Positions 12,758-25,029 of a stretch of 62,390 nt of DNA are shown in pieces. Every line of letters begins with the position of its first letter. Positions within the stretch are counted from its first letter, which is position 1. The position numbers and the translations under genes were made by a program. Origin of the DNA: Hofstenia miamia (Eukaryota; Xenacoelomorpha; Acoela); NCBI GenBank assembly GCA_004352715.1, contig SCFE01000020.1, positions 303,355 to 365,744 on the forward strand. The letters run 5' to 3'. A model generated the notes under the pieces. The model was not told the DNA's origin. It saw nothing but the letters and a program-made list of their open reading frames with translations, and did no database searches.

Positions 12758-13795
12758 TTTTTTAAGTGGAATTAGTTTTCCTTAGTTTGCACAAATGGTA
12801 GGACCTAACCTAAAATACCAAACCATTGGATTTTTTACTTTAATAGCACATCGTGACTCATAGCACACTTTAAACAAATACAATTTTAAACCATGTTTTA
12901 AACCATGAAATAAATTAATAACTAGTACTTTATAGAAAAAGATAATTATAATTTAAATCAAAAGAATCAAGTTTCTCAAAACGTACACTTGCTAAGTATT
13001 ACTTGGAAGTTCAAGAATAGTGTTTGCAAAATACTAGTACATATTATTATATACTAGTACATTCAAAAATGAGCTCAATTGAATACACATACAACAAAAT
13101 CGTAAGTTTTTACGTATTAAAAAGTCTTGAAAACAGTAGGCATACGGGATTTCAATGCAAGATCAATATAATATAAAAATGATTTTTTCGAGTGTCTCGT
13201 TTTTCAGCCAATTACGCTAACAATGAAGTCACAATCCACGACTGACACTTGATGACCATGAATGGAATACCGCAGTAAGGGGTCATGTTGTACATCATTG
13301 CAATAATTTTGTTTTATTTTGTTGGCCACCATTACCAAAATCATTCCTGTGATTTGCTGCCTTTGTCTGGTTGCTAATTATACATACTAGTATAACTTAT
13401 CTACTAGTGCATATGCTAGTATAATATATTCTAGTGCATACCAATTGCGAACCCTGTTCAAGAATAACGGATGGGTTATAGAAACTTTTTGCCAAATATC
13501 AAGCAGGAATGGAAGCTTTCCATGGTTTTGAATTAAACACATGTACATCGCATAATAACCGTAATGTTTGAAGTGAATATTTATATGAATTACTGTATAA
13601 GTTGAAATTTTCACTGGGCAATGAAATCTTTTGAATGTTTTTAATAAAAGAGATATCTCATTAAGAGTTGCATAAACAAACTTTCAATGATATTATTTTC
13701 ATGTTATATTCAAATAATTTACCATGAAGTGTAATTTCTATTACATATTTTTCAGACGGGAATTTGCGTTATATTTGCTGTTTCATCGTTTGACA
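12758..13795. other. Intergenic or upstream region of the GPCR
   Basis: No recognised coding content. An acceptor-like ttttcag at 13749-13755 shortly before the GPCR start codon could mean the 5' UTR is spliced, or that the start lies further upstream in another exon. Confidence 0.4.
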
Positions 13796-13938
13796 ATGAC
13801 ATTTAACGATACTGAAGGAGATCTGGTATGGTTCTCTACAATTAAATTTGAGACTTTTCAACAAATTGCAACGTTGTTCTATATTCTTGTTGTCATACTT
13901 GGAATTCCAGGAAATTCAGTAACAGTTTACTTGCTTGG
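13796..13938 (+). CDS. Class A (rhodopsin-like) GPCR, exon with N-terminus and TM1
   Basis: The frame starts at an ATG (13796) and reads MTFNDTEGDLVWF, giving an extracellular N-terminus with one N-glycosylation sequon (NDT). It continues into a hydrophobic helix IATLFYILVVILGIPGNSV carrying the conserved TM1 Gly-Asn pair (N1.50). It leaves at a donor GG/GTGAGC (GT at 13939-13940) in phase 2, which matches the phase of the exon at 15452. These receptors sit in the plasma membrane and signal through heterotrimeric G proteins; the ligand cannot be predicted from this fragment. An acceptor just upstream means the coding part may begin earlier in the same exon. Confidence 0.8.
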
Positions 13939-15451
13939 GTGAGCATATATTTTATATTTGCACAGGATTTTGAATATTTAATTCCCTAATTAACCGTATT
14001 ACCGCAAACTTATTAAATGAATGTTTTACTTAAGGCAATAAAATTCTATAACATTACATGTTTTGTTAAGAGAAGCCAAAATGTTATTGCTGTTGTGGTG
14101 GATATTTAAATACTTTTAGTAAATGCTTGAAGTATGCATTTTTTCGAAAGTAAAATATCGACACATCGATTTAAAATACTTAGTAAAATTGTAGCTGCTT
14201 CCTGGCTCATATCATTAAGCAAATGTAATTCTTCAATTACAGGTTGGAATTTTGATACAGTAATTTGAAAGTCCAAAAATCTCATTTCGGTTAATTAGAA
14301 TGAGATAGCAAGAGATTTAGATATGGTTGGATATTCTAGGTACAAGCCCAAGACCAATCTAGCTTAGTCACAGGTTCGGCACCTATTTTTATTGTGATTT
14401 TTTACATACGTCATTTATTGAGAAGGGGAATTGCTCCTTTACTTATTGTTCTTAATAATGATCCAATCATTGTAAAATTTAGCAGGTAGCTTATCTTAAC
14501 ATAGAACATTAAATATAAGTAGTGACATAGCATATTGTCAGCAGATTTTTTGCTGATGTTGATATTTTCCAATAACATCGCACATATAAAGTGAATCCAT
14601 TCAGGGTTGTCGTATTTTTTTACCTGTGATACAAATTTTACTGCATGATACGCTTTTTATCTTTGTTCTACCCAAATTGTAACAAAAATGCAGCATGGAC
14701 ACAAAAATGATCCAAATATAAACAAAATATATTGGTTTAAAAATATTTTAATACTACCTTTGACAAAATGTCCATGTCCATAGCATTTTCTTGAGCAAAT
14801 AAAGACACAATTTTTCAGGAAATTGATAAAGCTAAATTTCATGCAATCAAAAATTTTTTTGAGACTTCAGCTAAGCATAATTTTGATTTTCTTAATATAT
14901 GTGTTAAACCTGCCCCCTCCCTCAATAAAAATAGGGATAAGATTATTCTAGTGTGTCTGGGGAACAGTATCTAGCAGGGTAGGTCAAGATTTTTCAAAAT
15001 TATTTCTAATCTTCTTAAGTATTTTTAATAGATAAAAATTTTGAACAAAAAGTTACAACGAGTGTGAAAAGGAGTAGGTAAGTTCATTTGCATTATTGAT
15101 TGCTGAATAAATTTAATAAATATACCCTGAACTACTAAATTGCAAAAATTGCTTAAGTTGAAAAATATTTTCAATTCTGGACACTCTTATATTTTGAATT
15201 AAATTTCTGCACACGATTTTCACTGTTACAAATTTGTTTGTATTCCATTAAACACATTTTTGTGCCCTGGAAGTATTTTTATGCATTATTATGGTCTCAA
15301 GCATGTCAAATAATCTCTCAAATACCCAAGAAGAATCGAATTATTAATGTTTCATGAAATATATTATTGCAAGGGCTTGTAACTAACCTGAGTTACCATA
15401 AAGATTTAAAGTATTACATTATCCTATACTTAGTGGAAATTCAAAATTGAG
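13939..15451 (+). other. GPCR intron 1
   Basis: GT at 13939-13940 and AG at 15450-15451, about 1.5 kb. It contains dispersed repeat family 1 copy B (14490-14955). Nothing else recognised. Confidence 0.6.
14490..14955 (+). repeat. Dispersed repeat family 1, copy B
   Basis: Diverged homologue of 3790-4260 in the same orientation, lying inside the GPCR intron. The collinear blocks are listed under copy A; the C-rich run is shorter here (cctgccccctccctc). Confidence 0.65.
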
Positions 15452-15664
15452 GAAAGACATGGAGTCAATTGCTAACCTTATGCTCTCGCTTGCGATAGTG
15501 GACCTCTGCACATGTGCTCTAATGATTCCCATGCACATATTTCGTGGAAATCTCAGGGATTACCTCAACTATCAAATTATTTGCCAAGCTGTGATGAGTA
15601 CATACATTTTTTGGGGATTTGGAGCAACATCTGGATGTCATTTAACCTTCATTTCTATTGACAG
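15452..15664 (+). CDS. Class A GPCR, exon with TM2 to the end of TM3
   Basis: Continues the 13796-13938 exon. The acceptor is ttgag (AG at 15450-15451) and the first base completes the Gly codon left open in phase 2. TM2 reads NLMLSLAIVDLCTCALM with the conserved LAxxD aspartate (D2.50). Then comes extracellular loop 1, the disulfide cysteine in QIICQAV (C3.25), and TM3 ending in LTFISIDR. The donor (GACAG/GTAAAT, GT at 15665) lies inside the Arg codon of the DRY motif, again phase 2. TM4-TM7 were searched for by eye down to 17.6 kb and not found. The gene is therefore incomplete here: later exons may lie beyond a long intron, be too diverged for me to see, or be missing. Confidence 0.85.
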
Positions 15665-17325
15665 GTAAATTTGTTTAATATGAATTTCTGAGACAGCTAA
15701 ATAAACTAAACTCAATGTATAGAAGAAAATGAAGAATTTAGCACAGTATTTAGATTCAACAAAATTTTTGTGTCAAGCACATCATGAAAAGAGGAATATC
15801 ATAATATGTGCACTGATGTTAATTAATGCTTCACTATGTAAAAGTTTGTTTAAGTTCAGCTTTGATTTTTAAATTCTGTGAGTGTCAAACAGAAAGGAAG
15901 GAAATAAATAACAAAGTAATATCAGAGAATCACATATCATGAAGACTTTGTTTTAATAATAGAACCTTCAAATGGTTCCCCTTGTTTGCTCTTTAAGGCT
16001 TTCTGCTCAATCAAATTGAATTAAGTGACAAAGGAAATTTTTTGATAGAATTATGGTGTCTAAAACAAGTTATAAGAAGTATTGTTATGTTTGTTGTGCA
16101 TTTCTGAATAAAAATTAGACAAGTTAAGGTTCTTTCACTTGACAGTATTAATTTATTGAGATTCATATTGTGAACAGGCTAGATTTCCACTACAAACTCG
16201 GATTTCATTGAGTGTGATGACAATTTCACTACTGTTGAGTTAAATTCTCTAACTTCACAAATAAAATAGCAACATTAGTTGCTTTCTTAATAGTATTATG
16301 AACTACCAGTTAAGTGAGTGTGATTACTTTCAAAACTGTTCACTAGATCATAATTCAACATAAACATTTAGAACATTATAATGTTGACATATTTCAAAAT
16401 ATAAAATGCAATAAATATATATTTTCATTTCTATGCTATAAATTTGTTTTTTTCAGTCTTTTAAACAATAAATCTTGAAAAATAAAAAAGAAGTGTCTTT
16501 GGGAACACAATTTCAATATTACACTTGTCAATAATAAAAAACAGTTCATAAATAGAGCAATTTATGGTTTGGAAAACTATCTTTCAGATAACAAAGCACT
16601 ATATTCATCTTTTTGTTTGTTTAGTAGATATTGTCTATTTAATATTTTTCTGATTTACTGAAATATATAAATTTTCTTTATAAGATGTAGACATATTAAG
16701 TGATTCAAGTAAAAATTCTCCAGTTAACTCTATGAGTAGACTCACAATGTGTTGTTTGAAATTAACTTACTTTCAGGGAGTTCTAAGTTTTTAATTTGGA
16801 AGAAGCAAAAGTAGTTTATTCCTAATCTTGATTAAAGATGTCAATGTTACTAAGACAATGCAAAAATTTACTTGACATGGATTTTGCTAAGAGTGGCATT
16901 AGAGAATATTGACATAAAATTCAAACTCTATCAAGGTCTACTCAATATTTTTGCAGGGATCAGCTCAAATTCTTTTCAAATGTTTAAGATCTAGTATGAT
17001 AGTAATATTACAAAACACCTGATGCAATACACTTAGTTAGGCAATTGTATAACTTCTGTTTGGTGGTTAATGAAAATTTACAATAGAACCTCATGTGCAG
17101 CATGTAGTAGTCAGTAAAACTTATATAGGGTTTTAGAAATGATTTCCAATCTAAAAAGGGCAAAGAAATTTAAATATATAACGAGATTTAATAGCCTTAC
17201 TATAGCATTATAGACTAAATCTCTACTGGACTTACTATCCTAAGACAATTATTTTTAGTCATACATATTGTTAGAAACAGATATTATCATACTTTAAGCA
17301 TAGTTTCTCTAGATTAGCAAAAAAC
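15665..17325. other. Probable GPCR intron, nothing else recognised
   Basis: AT-rich, no seven-helix exon or other coding block recognised. Confidence 0.4.
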
Positions 17326-17673
17326 TCAAATATCAAATTTCAAAATTGAATTTATACAATATGTTGTAATTGTAGTATTTCTTTTGATTTTAACAATGTG
17401 TGGAAATAATTTGCATGTTGCAATGCAAAATATAATAACAGTATTGCAAATTTTAGGGGAAACTAATAATAAAGTAAAAACATATTTTGAAATCTAATCA
17501 TTTGAGTTAGGTATGAGTTGTACAAATGTCAACATTTGCGAATTTCCAACAACATAGAAATTAAATTTCAATTGAATTTTACTGTAAAAACAATGCCTAG
17601 TGAGTTTTTAGCAATTGAAGATTAATAACTGACAAAATTCAATAGAATTTTTGGTAGTGTGAAATTCAATATT
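17326..17673 (+). repeat. 348-base direct duplication, copy 1
   Basis: Practically identical to 18284-18631 (tagtatttctt versus tagcctttctt is the visible difference). Copy 1 ends exactly at the single N at 17674 and copy 2 begins exactly after the single N at 18283, as expected for an overlap kept twice when a short contig was inserted. Confidence 0.9.
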
Positions 17674-17787
17674 NCTCTGGCGAACGCGCAGTTTTGTTTT
17701 TATAACGAAATGCATTATTAGGAGTTTATTTACTTTAGAGACAGTTCAAAGTGCAGCTTTGAATTGCCCATTTGATAGTGTGTTTAA

Positions 17788-18033
17788 ATGAATGTCATTA
17801 ACCTATTGTTCCGAATCGTGCTTACGACACTTATAATCACACTAACATTCCTGGCGTCTTGCATATGGTACATCTACAACTTAGACACAAGCAATGTAGT
17901 TTTCGACGACATTCCTTACAAGGATTTTAATGTAAGATTTCCAAAACCTGGACAGAAGCTAAAAGTTGCTTTCACAGTTGCAGGCACTCGTGGTGACATA
18001 CAGCCTATGGCATTGATTGCTCAGCAATTTAAG
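17788..18033 (+). CDS. First exon of a membrane-anchored GT28-type (sterol/glycolipid glucosyltransferase-like) protein
   Basis: The ATG at 17788 opens an 82-codon exon ending in phase 0 at a donor (TTTAAG/GTAATG). The N-terminus has one hydrophobic signal-anchor helix (about residues 6-30, including LTTLIITLTFLASCIWYIY). A short linker follows, then LKVAFTVAGTRGDIQPMALI. That GTRGDxQP loop after the first beta strand is the N-terminal hallmark of the GT28/UGT80-type GT-B fold, whose members move sugar from UDP-sugar to sterols or other lipids. The acceptor-binding half and the UDP-binding C-terminal domain are not in the window. The exon sits on a 608-base piece bounded by single Ns and flanked by a duplication, so its location beside the GPCR may be an artefact. 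Continued translation past 18033 is intron. Confidence 0.7.
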
Positions 18034-18198
18034 GTAATGTTGTTATTGAAAGTCTTTAAATATATCGCTTTACAAAAAATATATACCAGGGGATACCTAA
18101 AAATTAATTTCAATTTTCAAATTTGGAATCGTAAAAATCTATTAATTTTAATAGGTACTTTGAGAAATTAATTAATATTAATTGTTATCAAGTAAAAT

Positions 18199-18282
18199 CA
18201 GTGGTGTACAGACGGGGAGGCCAAGGAGACCAAAGCCCCTGCTCGAGATATAATGGCCACCCCGCTACCCCCTCACTAAAAA
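18199..18282 (+). repeat. Partial transposon end resembling CAGTGG-type terminal repeats
   Basis: An unusually GC-rich patch starts CAGTGGTGTACAGACGGGGA and contains purine-rich then pyrimidine-rich runs (ccaaggagaccaaagcccc, ccccgctaccccc). This style resembles the terminal repeats of CAGTGGCG-type DNA transposons common in invertebrates. No matching second end was found; the right side is cut by the single N at 18283. Confidence 0.3.
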
Positions 18283-18283
18283 N

Positions 18284-18631
18284 TCAAATATCAAATTTCA
18301 AAATTGAATTTATACAATATGTTGTAATTGTAGCCTTTCTTTTGATTTTAACAATGTGTGGAAATAATTTGCATGTTGCAATGCAAAATATAATAACAGT
18401 ATTGCAAATTTTAGGGGAAACTAATAATAAAGTAAAAACATATTTTGAAATCTAATCATTTGAGTTAGGTATGAGTTGTACAAATGTCAACATTTGCGAA
18501 TTTCCAACAACATAGAAATTAAATTTCAATTGAATTTTACTGTAAAAACAATGCCTAGTGAGTTTTTAGCAATTGAAGATTAATAACTGACAAAATTCAA
18601 TAGAATTTTTGGTAGTGTGAAATTCAATATT
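18284..18631 (+). repeat. 348-base direct duplication, copy 2
   Basis: Second copy of 17326-17673, offset 958 bases. It continues without a break into the downstream sequence. Confidence 0.9.
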
Positions 18632-21600
18632 TTTCAAATATATTATAAAAGTCTTTCAAGAAATCAATTTTTGTAAAGTAAGTAAAGTAAACATTAACAG
18701 CATAAATAATTAAAAATGGAATCCAATATGGAATAACTCTACCACTCAATGAAAAAAATACATTTAAAACTAAAGAATATATCAAGGAAATGCAATTTAA
18801 AGTTTTTCAAAACTTCACAATAGGATGTGCATTTTTGTGCAATTTACTTGTAAGCAGTAAAATTATGTAATGTAGGATCTGGTCAGCTGCATAGCAGTGA
18901 TTCATATTCCCACTGCTAGGAATGCTAATGATTCACAATGCTGCAATTATCAGACTTAAATTTGTCATGTATTCATAAGATATTTTAATTTTGTAAACAT
19001 TACATAGTTATGCCACATAAACCCAGTTGTGTATTTACTATTATTTTCAGCTCTGTATATATAGGGCACTCTTATGTACAATACATTTGATTAGAAGTTT
19101 AGTTTTGAAACTTTGTGGTTGCATTCTCTTTGCTAATCATTATCAAATAACAACTTGTTGCTAAATCTAATACTGAGGGGAGAGGGGTTACACTTCCTAT
19201 ATCTCAGGTGTAGGTCCGTCTCATAGTTCAATAAGAAGTCGAATGTATCTTGCCAAAGGAGTTTAGTTATGAATGGTTTGCCAGTTAGTTAATTTTATGA
19301 TGATTTGATACAATGCTCTGCACTGGCAGCTTCTGCTATGAATACTCTAATTCAGTGATAGTGATGCAATTACTAACAATTACAACCTGTAGTTATTTAC
19401 TCTTGATCATTAATCCTTGGTTTAATTTTTCATTGACTACATGCAGAATGTACATTCTCAGTAAATTCTCATGCTTCTCTAATTAGAGTTTGTTTGCCTA
19501 CTTAGAAGTAGTTGATGCTAGATCAATAAATCAATATAAATTGGTTAACTCTAATCTTATACAATCCCTGATGATGCTAGAATAACTAAGCATTCAACTA
19601 GCAGCCTAGGGTGGAGTCCATATTGGGCTGGGGCATGGTGCATTATGTAATACTCCAAAAAACATTCAACTTAGTTCATTTTCCCCTGGACAAAGCCCAT
19701 CATGTAACATTTTCTTTCTTTTGTTGAAATGAAAGTATATTTGTAATTGGAGGAGTGAATTGGGAAGCAGCTCAATCATTGTTCAAAGCTTAAAAACCTA
19801 AGCTAAATGACCTTAAATTTAGCCTACAGGAGCTGATGAATGGCTTAGCTAACAGATTATCCAATCTCCAATCATTAAATTAATTAAGTTTATATATTAA
19901 ATAACCAATTGAACAAATATAGGTACGTTGATAAATATGTATTCTAACTTAGCTTGATAAGAAAAAATTTTTATGCAAAAACTAATGCCTAATCTAATGC
20001 ACAAACTTTAGCTTGATGAGAACATGATGTGATAGTGGTGGGATCAATGCATTACCATATTAACACAGCCTTCATAAAACTGTTCCTTATTTACATCACA
20101 TACATTGTATTATTTTCAAAATTATTAACAACATATTTACAAATACATGCTTAAAAATGAAAACAAGCAATATTGATATAACATGCCACCCAATCCAGGC
20201 TAGAATGTTTTCTTAGTACTCTTCACAATGTAGTGATTTTGGAGAGCATGATTTCAAGAACTTGTATTATTCAAGGTCTCATGATATCAACTTACCTAAC
20301 AGCTCTCTTGTTGAAATCATGCAATTCGAAGAACTCACACTAGCTTGCTTTGGTTGGGACTCATATTAAAACAACCAGCTTTCCACTGTTGGCTACTAAG
20401 AAAGTACCTTTTTTATTACATCATGTTACAATAATGTAGAGCAATTGGTGGCTCCCCTGATTCAATCTTCCTGGAACTAGTGAAACATCTTCCATCATTG
20501 TTGCCTGACTTGATCATGTTGGGGTCACCATGTGATATCAGTGGGATCAGTGCGTATCATCTTGACATTAAACTTGTATGAAACTGTTCTCTATTTATAC
20601 AAAGCTGTTTTCAAGATATCTATAAAGATATGCTTAAAAACAAAGACACTCAGTCTGGAAAATAAAAACAACCAGTACTATTATTATGGATAAGTTGCAA
20701 ATTGTGTATTCTAATATAGTTTGATAAACAAAATTTCTATATTAAAAACTAATACTCAATCTAATGCACAAGCTTTAGCATGAAGTAAATACCAAAAATC
20801 AATAAAGAAATAGGAATTATGTTATGCAACACTCAGCAACAAATTAGTAGGAAAGGCAAAAAGTAAAGAGGAATCTAAATTAAGTAATTCCTAATTTGCT
20901 AATGTAGTTAATAAATTACTTTTTTTCTGAGTGCATCTGTTTGGTGGTGCTTGTTTAGGTTTTATAATTTGTAGATTTTGCAAAACATAATTTTCACTTA
21001 ATGGATATTTGATTACATGCCTACTTACGGCCTAAAAATTGCTAGATATTTTATTTGTTAGCTCTGTTCTGTTGAATTTCTGCCTAGGAGGGAACTGTTG
21101 TAATTAATCTAGTCAGTTTGCCCTTGAAAATTTGACTATTCAGAATTTTTATATATTTTAATAAATATAATTCATTGATTAATTTTACAATGTTGATTCT
21201 CAAAATTTTAATAAAAACATTAATTCTAATATTTCAAACTGTGATGTCACAATATAGCAAAATTTTGGTATAAACAAAAGTGTGCAAAACTGAAAAGAAT
21301 CCTAGTTCTTTGACTTTATGATTTTTCATACTGTTTCCAATTGTTTTCTGTCTGTAGTAGCATATGTTTTTCAGTAAGTTTTTGTGTATTTGGAAATTTA
21401 TATATGCTCATTAGATGGAATACAAATAATGCAAATAATTACCTGGATCTTCTGTATAAGTTCTGCGAAAATGCAAGGAAATTCTTAAATCATCTGAATG
21501 TTTAGATGAAACAAAATCAGCATACCTTCAACTTAAGTGTTAGTTTCTGTTCATTTTAGGTGGATGAAATAAGTCCCCCTGCATTTCTCCTTTAGCAATA

Positions 21601-21839
21601 CATTCAGAGCATTTAAAGAATAAAAAGGCTTAGTTAGGACAATTTAATGAGATGCTTTGAAATACCATTTAGCAATTGTAGACATCTATGATATTCATTT
21701 ATTCACTAAATAATGGACAACAGTTTTGTGCTAATATTTTTGCGTATGAAAGTGTTTGTGTACACATACACCAAATTAAAGTTGAAATATATTGATGCAT
21801 AGATGCATGCTTAATGAATTAGTAAATTTAGATATACAG
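18632..21839. other. Intergenic, no gene; weak diverged repeats
   Basis: No coding motif recognised over 3.2 kb. Two weakly similar pairs occur: about 19930-20028 with 20690-20790 (gtattctaa.ttag.ttgataa and ctaatgcacaa.ctttagc) and 20029-20190 with 20530-20650 (tgtgata followed by gtgggatca.tgc). Their order is swapped, so this is not a simple tandem array. Confidence 0.4.
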
Positions 21840-23530
21840 CAGTGTGCCATCCATCTCTTCACAATAAGTACCTAAAGCAACATTCTTTGCCATTCATTGC
21901 AATAGCATATTTCACTGGTTTCATTCTTAGTTGCTGGTGGATGCCCTTTACTTATCACATGAAAGGTATTATAACTGTTAAATAATCTAACCTTGAAATT
22001 TCTAAATTTAAGCATATTCAAATTAAGCACTATGCAATTTGTGATTACTCTAAATGATGAAATTGAGGTTCAGCATTTTTTCCCAACAGCATTTTGATAT
22101 TTGCACATTTTGTGATATGAAAATTTTTAATGTAGCTGCCTTTCAACCGCAAACATATTATTACTTTACATGGTAATTTTGTCTTAAGATTATTATTGCA
22201 CTAAATGCATGTTTGTAGTTAATCAATGCTTCTTGTCATCCCTCACTATGATGCAGTTAAAATAGCTACCAATCAGGTGACTGCAGGTAGGCAGCCAATC
22301 ATGCTAGCCTGTGTTTTACTGCACTGTTTGCAGCTATTTTTATCTATTTATCTAACGATTCAATTTTCCTTGTAATTCATAGAGAATGGGACATGCGAAG
22401 TTAACTGATACAGAAAAAGTTCGTGCTCTAACTTGGCTTAGGGAAGGAGTACCAGTTGAGGAATTCCCTCTGATTTTAAGGTCTCACGACAGGCAATCTA
22501 CAACCTCTTGAAGACAGCCTCGTCACTGCCTAAAGGTACTCTTCCAAGGAGAAAGAAAAGCTCTGGGAGGCAAAGGAAAACTTCCCAGAGGACAGATACT
22601 GTCTTGAAGCATGAAGTTCTTGCTAGCCCATTTGTGACAGCAGCTTCTTTGAAAAAATGTATCCAGATGTGCTGGAGAACATTTCCATTTGCACTATCCA
22701 GCATTGACTACAAAAGGACCTTGATCTCTCAACTAGGCATGCTGCAAGGAAAACCACTTTTAACTGACAAGATGAAGAAGAAGCAACTACAATTTTGCAA
22801 GCAATACAAGAACTGGACCTCACTTGATTAGAGAAGTGTCATGTTCTCTGATGAGAGCACATTTCAGTAGGTCAGAGGACAATCAAAATTGGTTGGAAGG
22901 CCTAAGAGTGTATCATGATATGATGGAAGGTACACCATCAAGACAGTGAAACATCCTGATAGTGTCATGGCGTGGGTGCTTTTACCAGTTTGAGAGCAGA
23001 GGAGGATTGTACTTCCTTCCAAAGAATGTAACAATGAAAGGTAGCAAATATCTGGATGTTTTGAAGGAGCACATGATGCCATTCTGGGAGACTCATGAAC
23101 CTACCCATTTCATGCATGATGCAGCGCCTGCCCACAGGACAAAAACCGTCTCCAATTGGATGAAAGACAACCATATTCAGGTCATCAATTGGCCAGGCAA
23201 CTCTCCTGACCTAAATTCGATTGAAAACGTCTGGAATGTCATGAAGAATAAAGTGCAGGTGGCATAGCCAGCAAATATCCAAGAGCTCCAGGAAGTCCTT
23301 GAATGTCAATGGGTGTTCACAAATCATGACTATTTTATCAAATTAGCTGATTGCATGCCAAAAAGGCTACAGACTGTCATCAGTGTGAAAGGAGACATGA
23401 CAAAATATTGACTATCCAGTTATCAACTGTCAATCATGTAACTGTTCTATTGATTTTTTTTTATTTAATACAGGATTTTTTGGATAATACTTTAGTTTTT
23501 CATTTTGTAAAGATTTTTTTTTGGGCACTG
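21840..23530 (+). mobile_element. Tc1-like DNA transposon, tentative full extent
   Basis: The right end is probably at 23530, where a T-rich stretch leads into ttgggcactg followed by TA; inverted this reads CAGTGCCCAAAAAAAAATCT. A weakly similar left end (CAGTGTGCCATCC, with tcttcacaataag downstream) begins at 21840. This would give a 1.69 kb element, a normal Tc1 length, but the base pair before it is not TA. The right end is fairly likely; the left end is a guess. Confidence 0.4.
22386..23410 (+). pseudogene. Tc1-like transposase (DD34E), inactivated
   Basis: Reads MGHAKLTDTEKVRALTWLRE (helix-turn-helix start). After a frameshift near 22475 it continues as VSRQAIYNLL and a basic linker with LPRRKKSSGRQRK. 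The catalytic region shows FSDEST (first Asp), HDAAPAH (second Asp) and SPDLNSIENVW (Glu), with 34 residues between the second Asp and the Glu, the spacing of the Tc1 group. At least two frameshifts and several in-frame stops (for example just before the first Asp block near 22831, and TAG near 23266) break the frame, so the copy cannot make a transposase. Cut-and-paste transposition at TA sites is the known role of the family. Confidence 0.9.
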
Positions 23531-23532
23531 TA

Positions 23533-24824
23533 AACCTAAGTAAATAGTCACTTTTGTAGCAGTATATTTGAAATTAAACATCACAGCAAAAACTTAATTC
23601 AGTTATGTTTACTTGAGGAATGCTTTATTGAAGGGTATATACAGGTCTTTCATCTGATCTGTGTTCCATCAGTTTTCTGTTAATTAACCAAGAACAGCTC
23701 TTTATTAAGAAGCTTCAATATGTAATCATAACATTAATATTAATAGCATGAAAGGAGCTAGTTGTAGAGCAAAGCCAGCTTTTAATATTTAGTTGGGGTA
23801 CAATATCTAAGCAATGCATTAATATTAGAAACATGAAATGTGTTTGATTCCTAATGCTTGTCTTATCAAATATGAGATTGAGTCAACTTCATTTTTCAGT
23901 GGACAATGTACACTTTCAATTACTAATAAAACATTTAAATGAATTAGACAAAAATCTAAATAGCATTACAGTGGTAATGGAAAAATATAAAAAAGAAAAT
24001 ATAGTGAGTATGTTATTTCATAAATTCATTTGGACTGATGGAAAATACATAGTCATGTTACTAGCCATTACTGCTGATTATTACTCAGAGAGAGTCTCCA
24101 AAATGTGTGTGGGGGGAAGTAGTTCATTGAGCATTAATGTCCAAAATAAGTGTTTAAGAAACTGATATCTACAAGAATCAAAATTTAAATAATAATTATG
24201 TTTATAGTAGTGTGCCCTGTCATATAAATTAAATTTTACTTGAATGAAAAATGATTGAATATACTAAAGCATTTGAAAGAATTTTCCAAATACTAAAAAT
24301 ACAAAGTAAATTCTTCCAATGAATGCAAAAGTTCATTACAATGCGTAAATAGTTGCATTATTTTTCCTTTTATAATGAATAACAAAATTCACTGATGCAA
24401 AAATTATGTTTGCCTAATGCATATATCTTCACATTACAAAACACATTAGCAATTTTCATTACATTGTGAAAGTATCTATGTGAATGAAATATAGTTCCTC
24501 AGTTGTTAAATGTAATAGTTTACACAAACATCTACACACAGGATGCTGTTGCAAACAGGAATTTATTTCACAAACATAAACCTTCATTAATAGCTGAATA
24601 GAACAAGTACTTAATTTTTGCACATTACCCATTTCATTTCACATGAAATTTAAAATTTTGGTATTTTAAAAATGTGTTAATTTTTCACCAATTGTGAACA
24701 ATTTATTGTATTGAATGAAATCAATGCTTAAAAATCACTAGCACTGCTTCACTGAAAGTACATGAACACAAAAAATTCCAATATTTACTTTCTTTCCCAA
24801 AGTAAAATTTATGAATTTCCAAAT
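23533..24824. other. Intergenic; one weak exon candidate
   Basis: A tttttcag acceptor at 23892-23899 is followed by an open stretch (to about 23971) reading a Leu/Asn-rich helix LIKHLNELDKNLNSI and then GTAATG. No family recognised, so it is not called as a gene. The remainder shows nothing. Confidence 0.3.
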
Positions 24825-25029
24825 AATATTAAAACATTCATGATCTGGAATTTCAAGAAATGTAAAACATAAGCCCTAACTATATAATATAAATAACATT
24901 GTAACATTCTTTCTATCTTGTATGTTTATTAATGTGGTGAAGTTAATGGGGAATGTCCAAATGTGATTTCTATGGCTAAATGTTGTGAAACTTCATCCAA
25001 TTTGGAGTATCTGCTACAACAATTTGAAT
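24825..25029 (+). repeat. Local duplication ending at a single N
   Basis: Nearly the same as 25185-25400 (gtggaatttcaagaaatgta ... ctacaacaatttgaat). It ends exactly at the single N at 25030, and the following 150 bases are unique, so an overlap kept twice by the assembler is likely. Confidence 0.8.

Noticed and set aside
23854-24165. 103-codon plus-strand frame with a helical stretch
   Set aside because: It spans a possible acceptor and a donor-like GTAATG, so at most a small exon is real; no family recognised.
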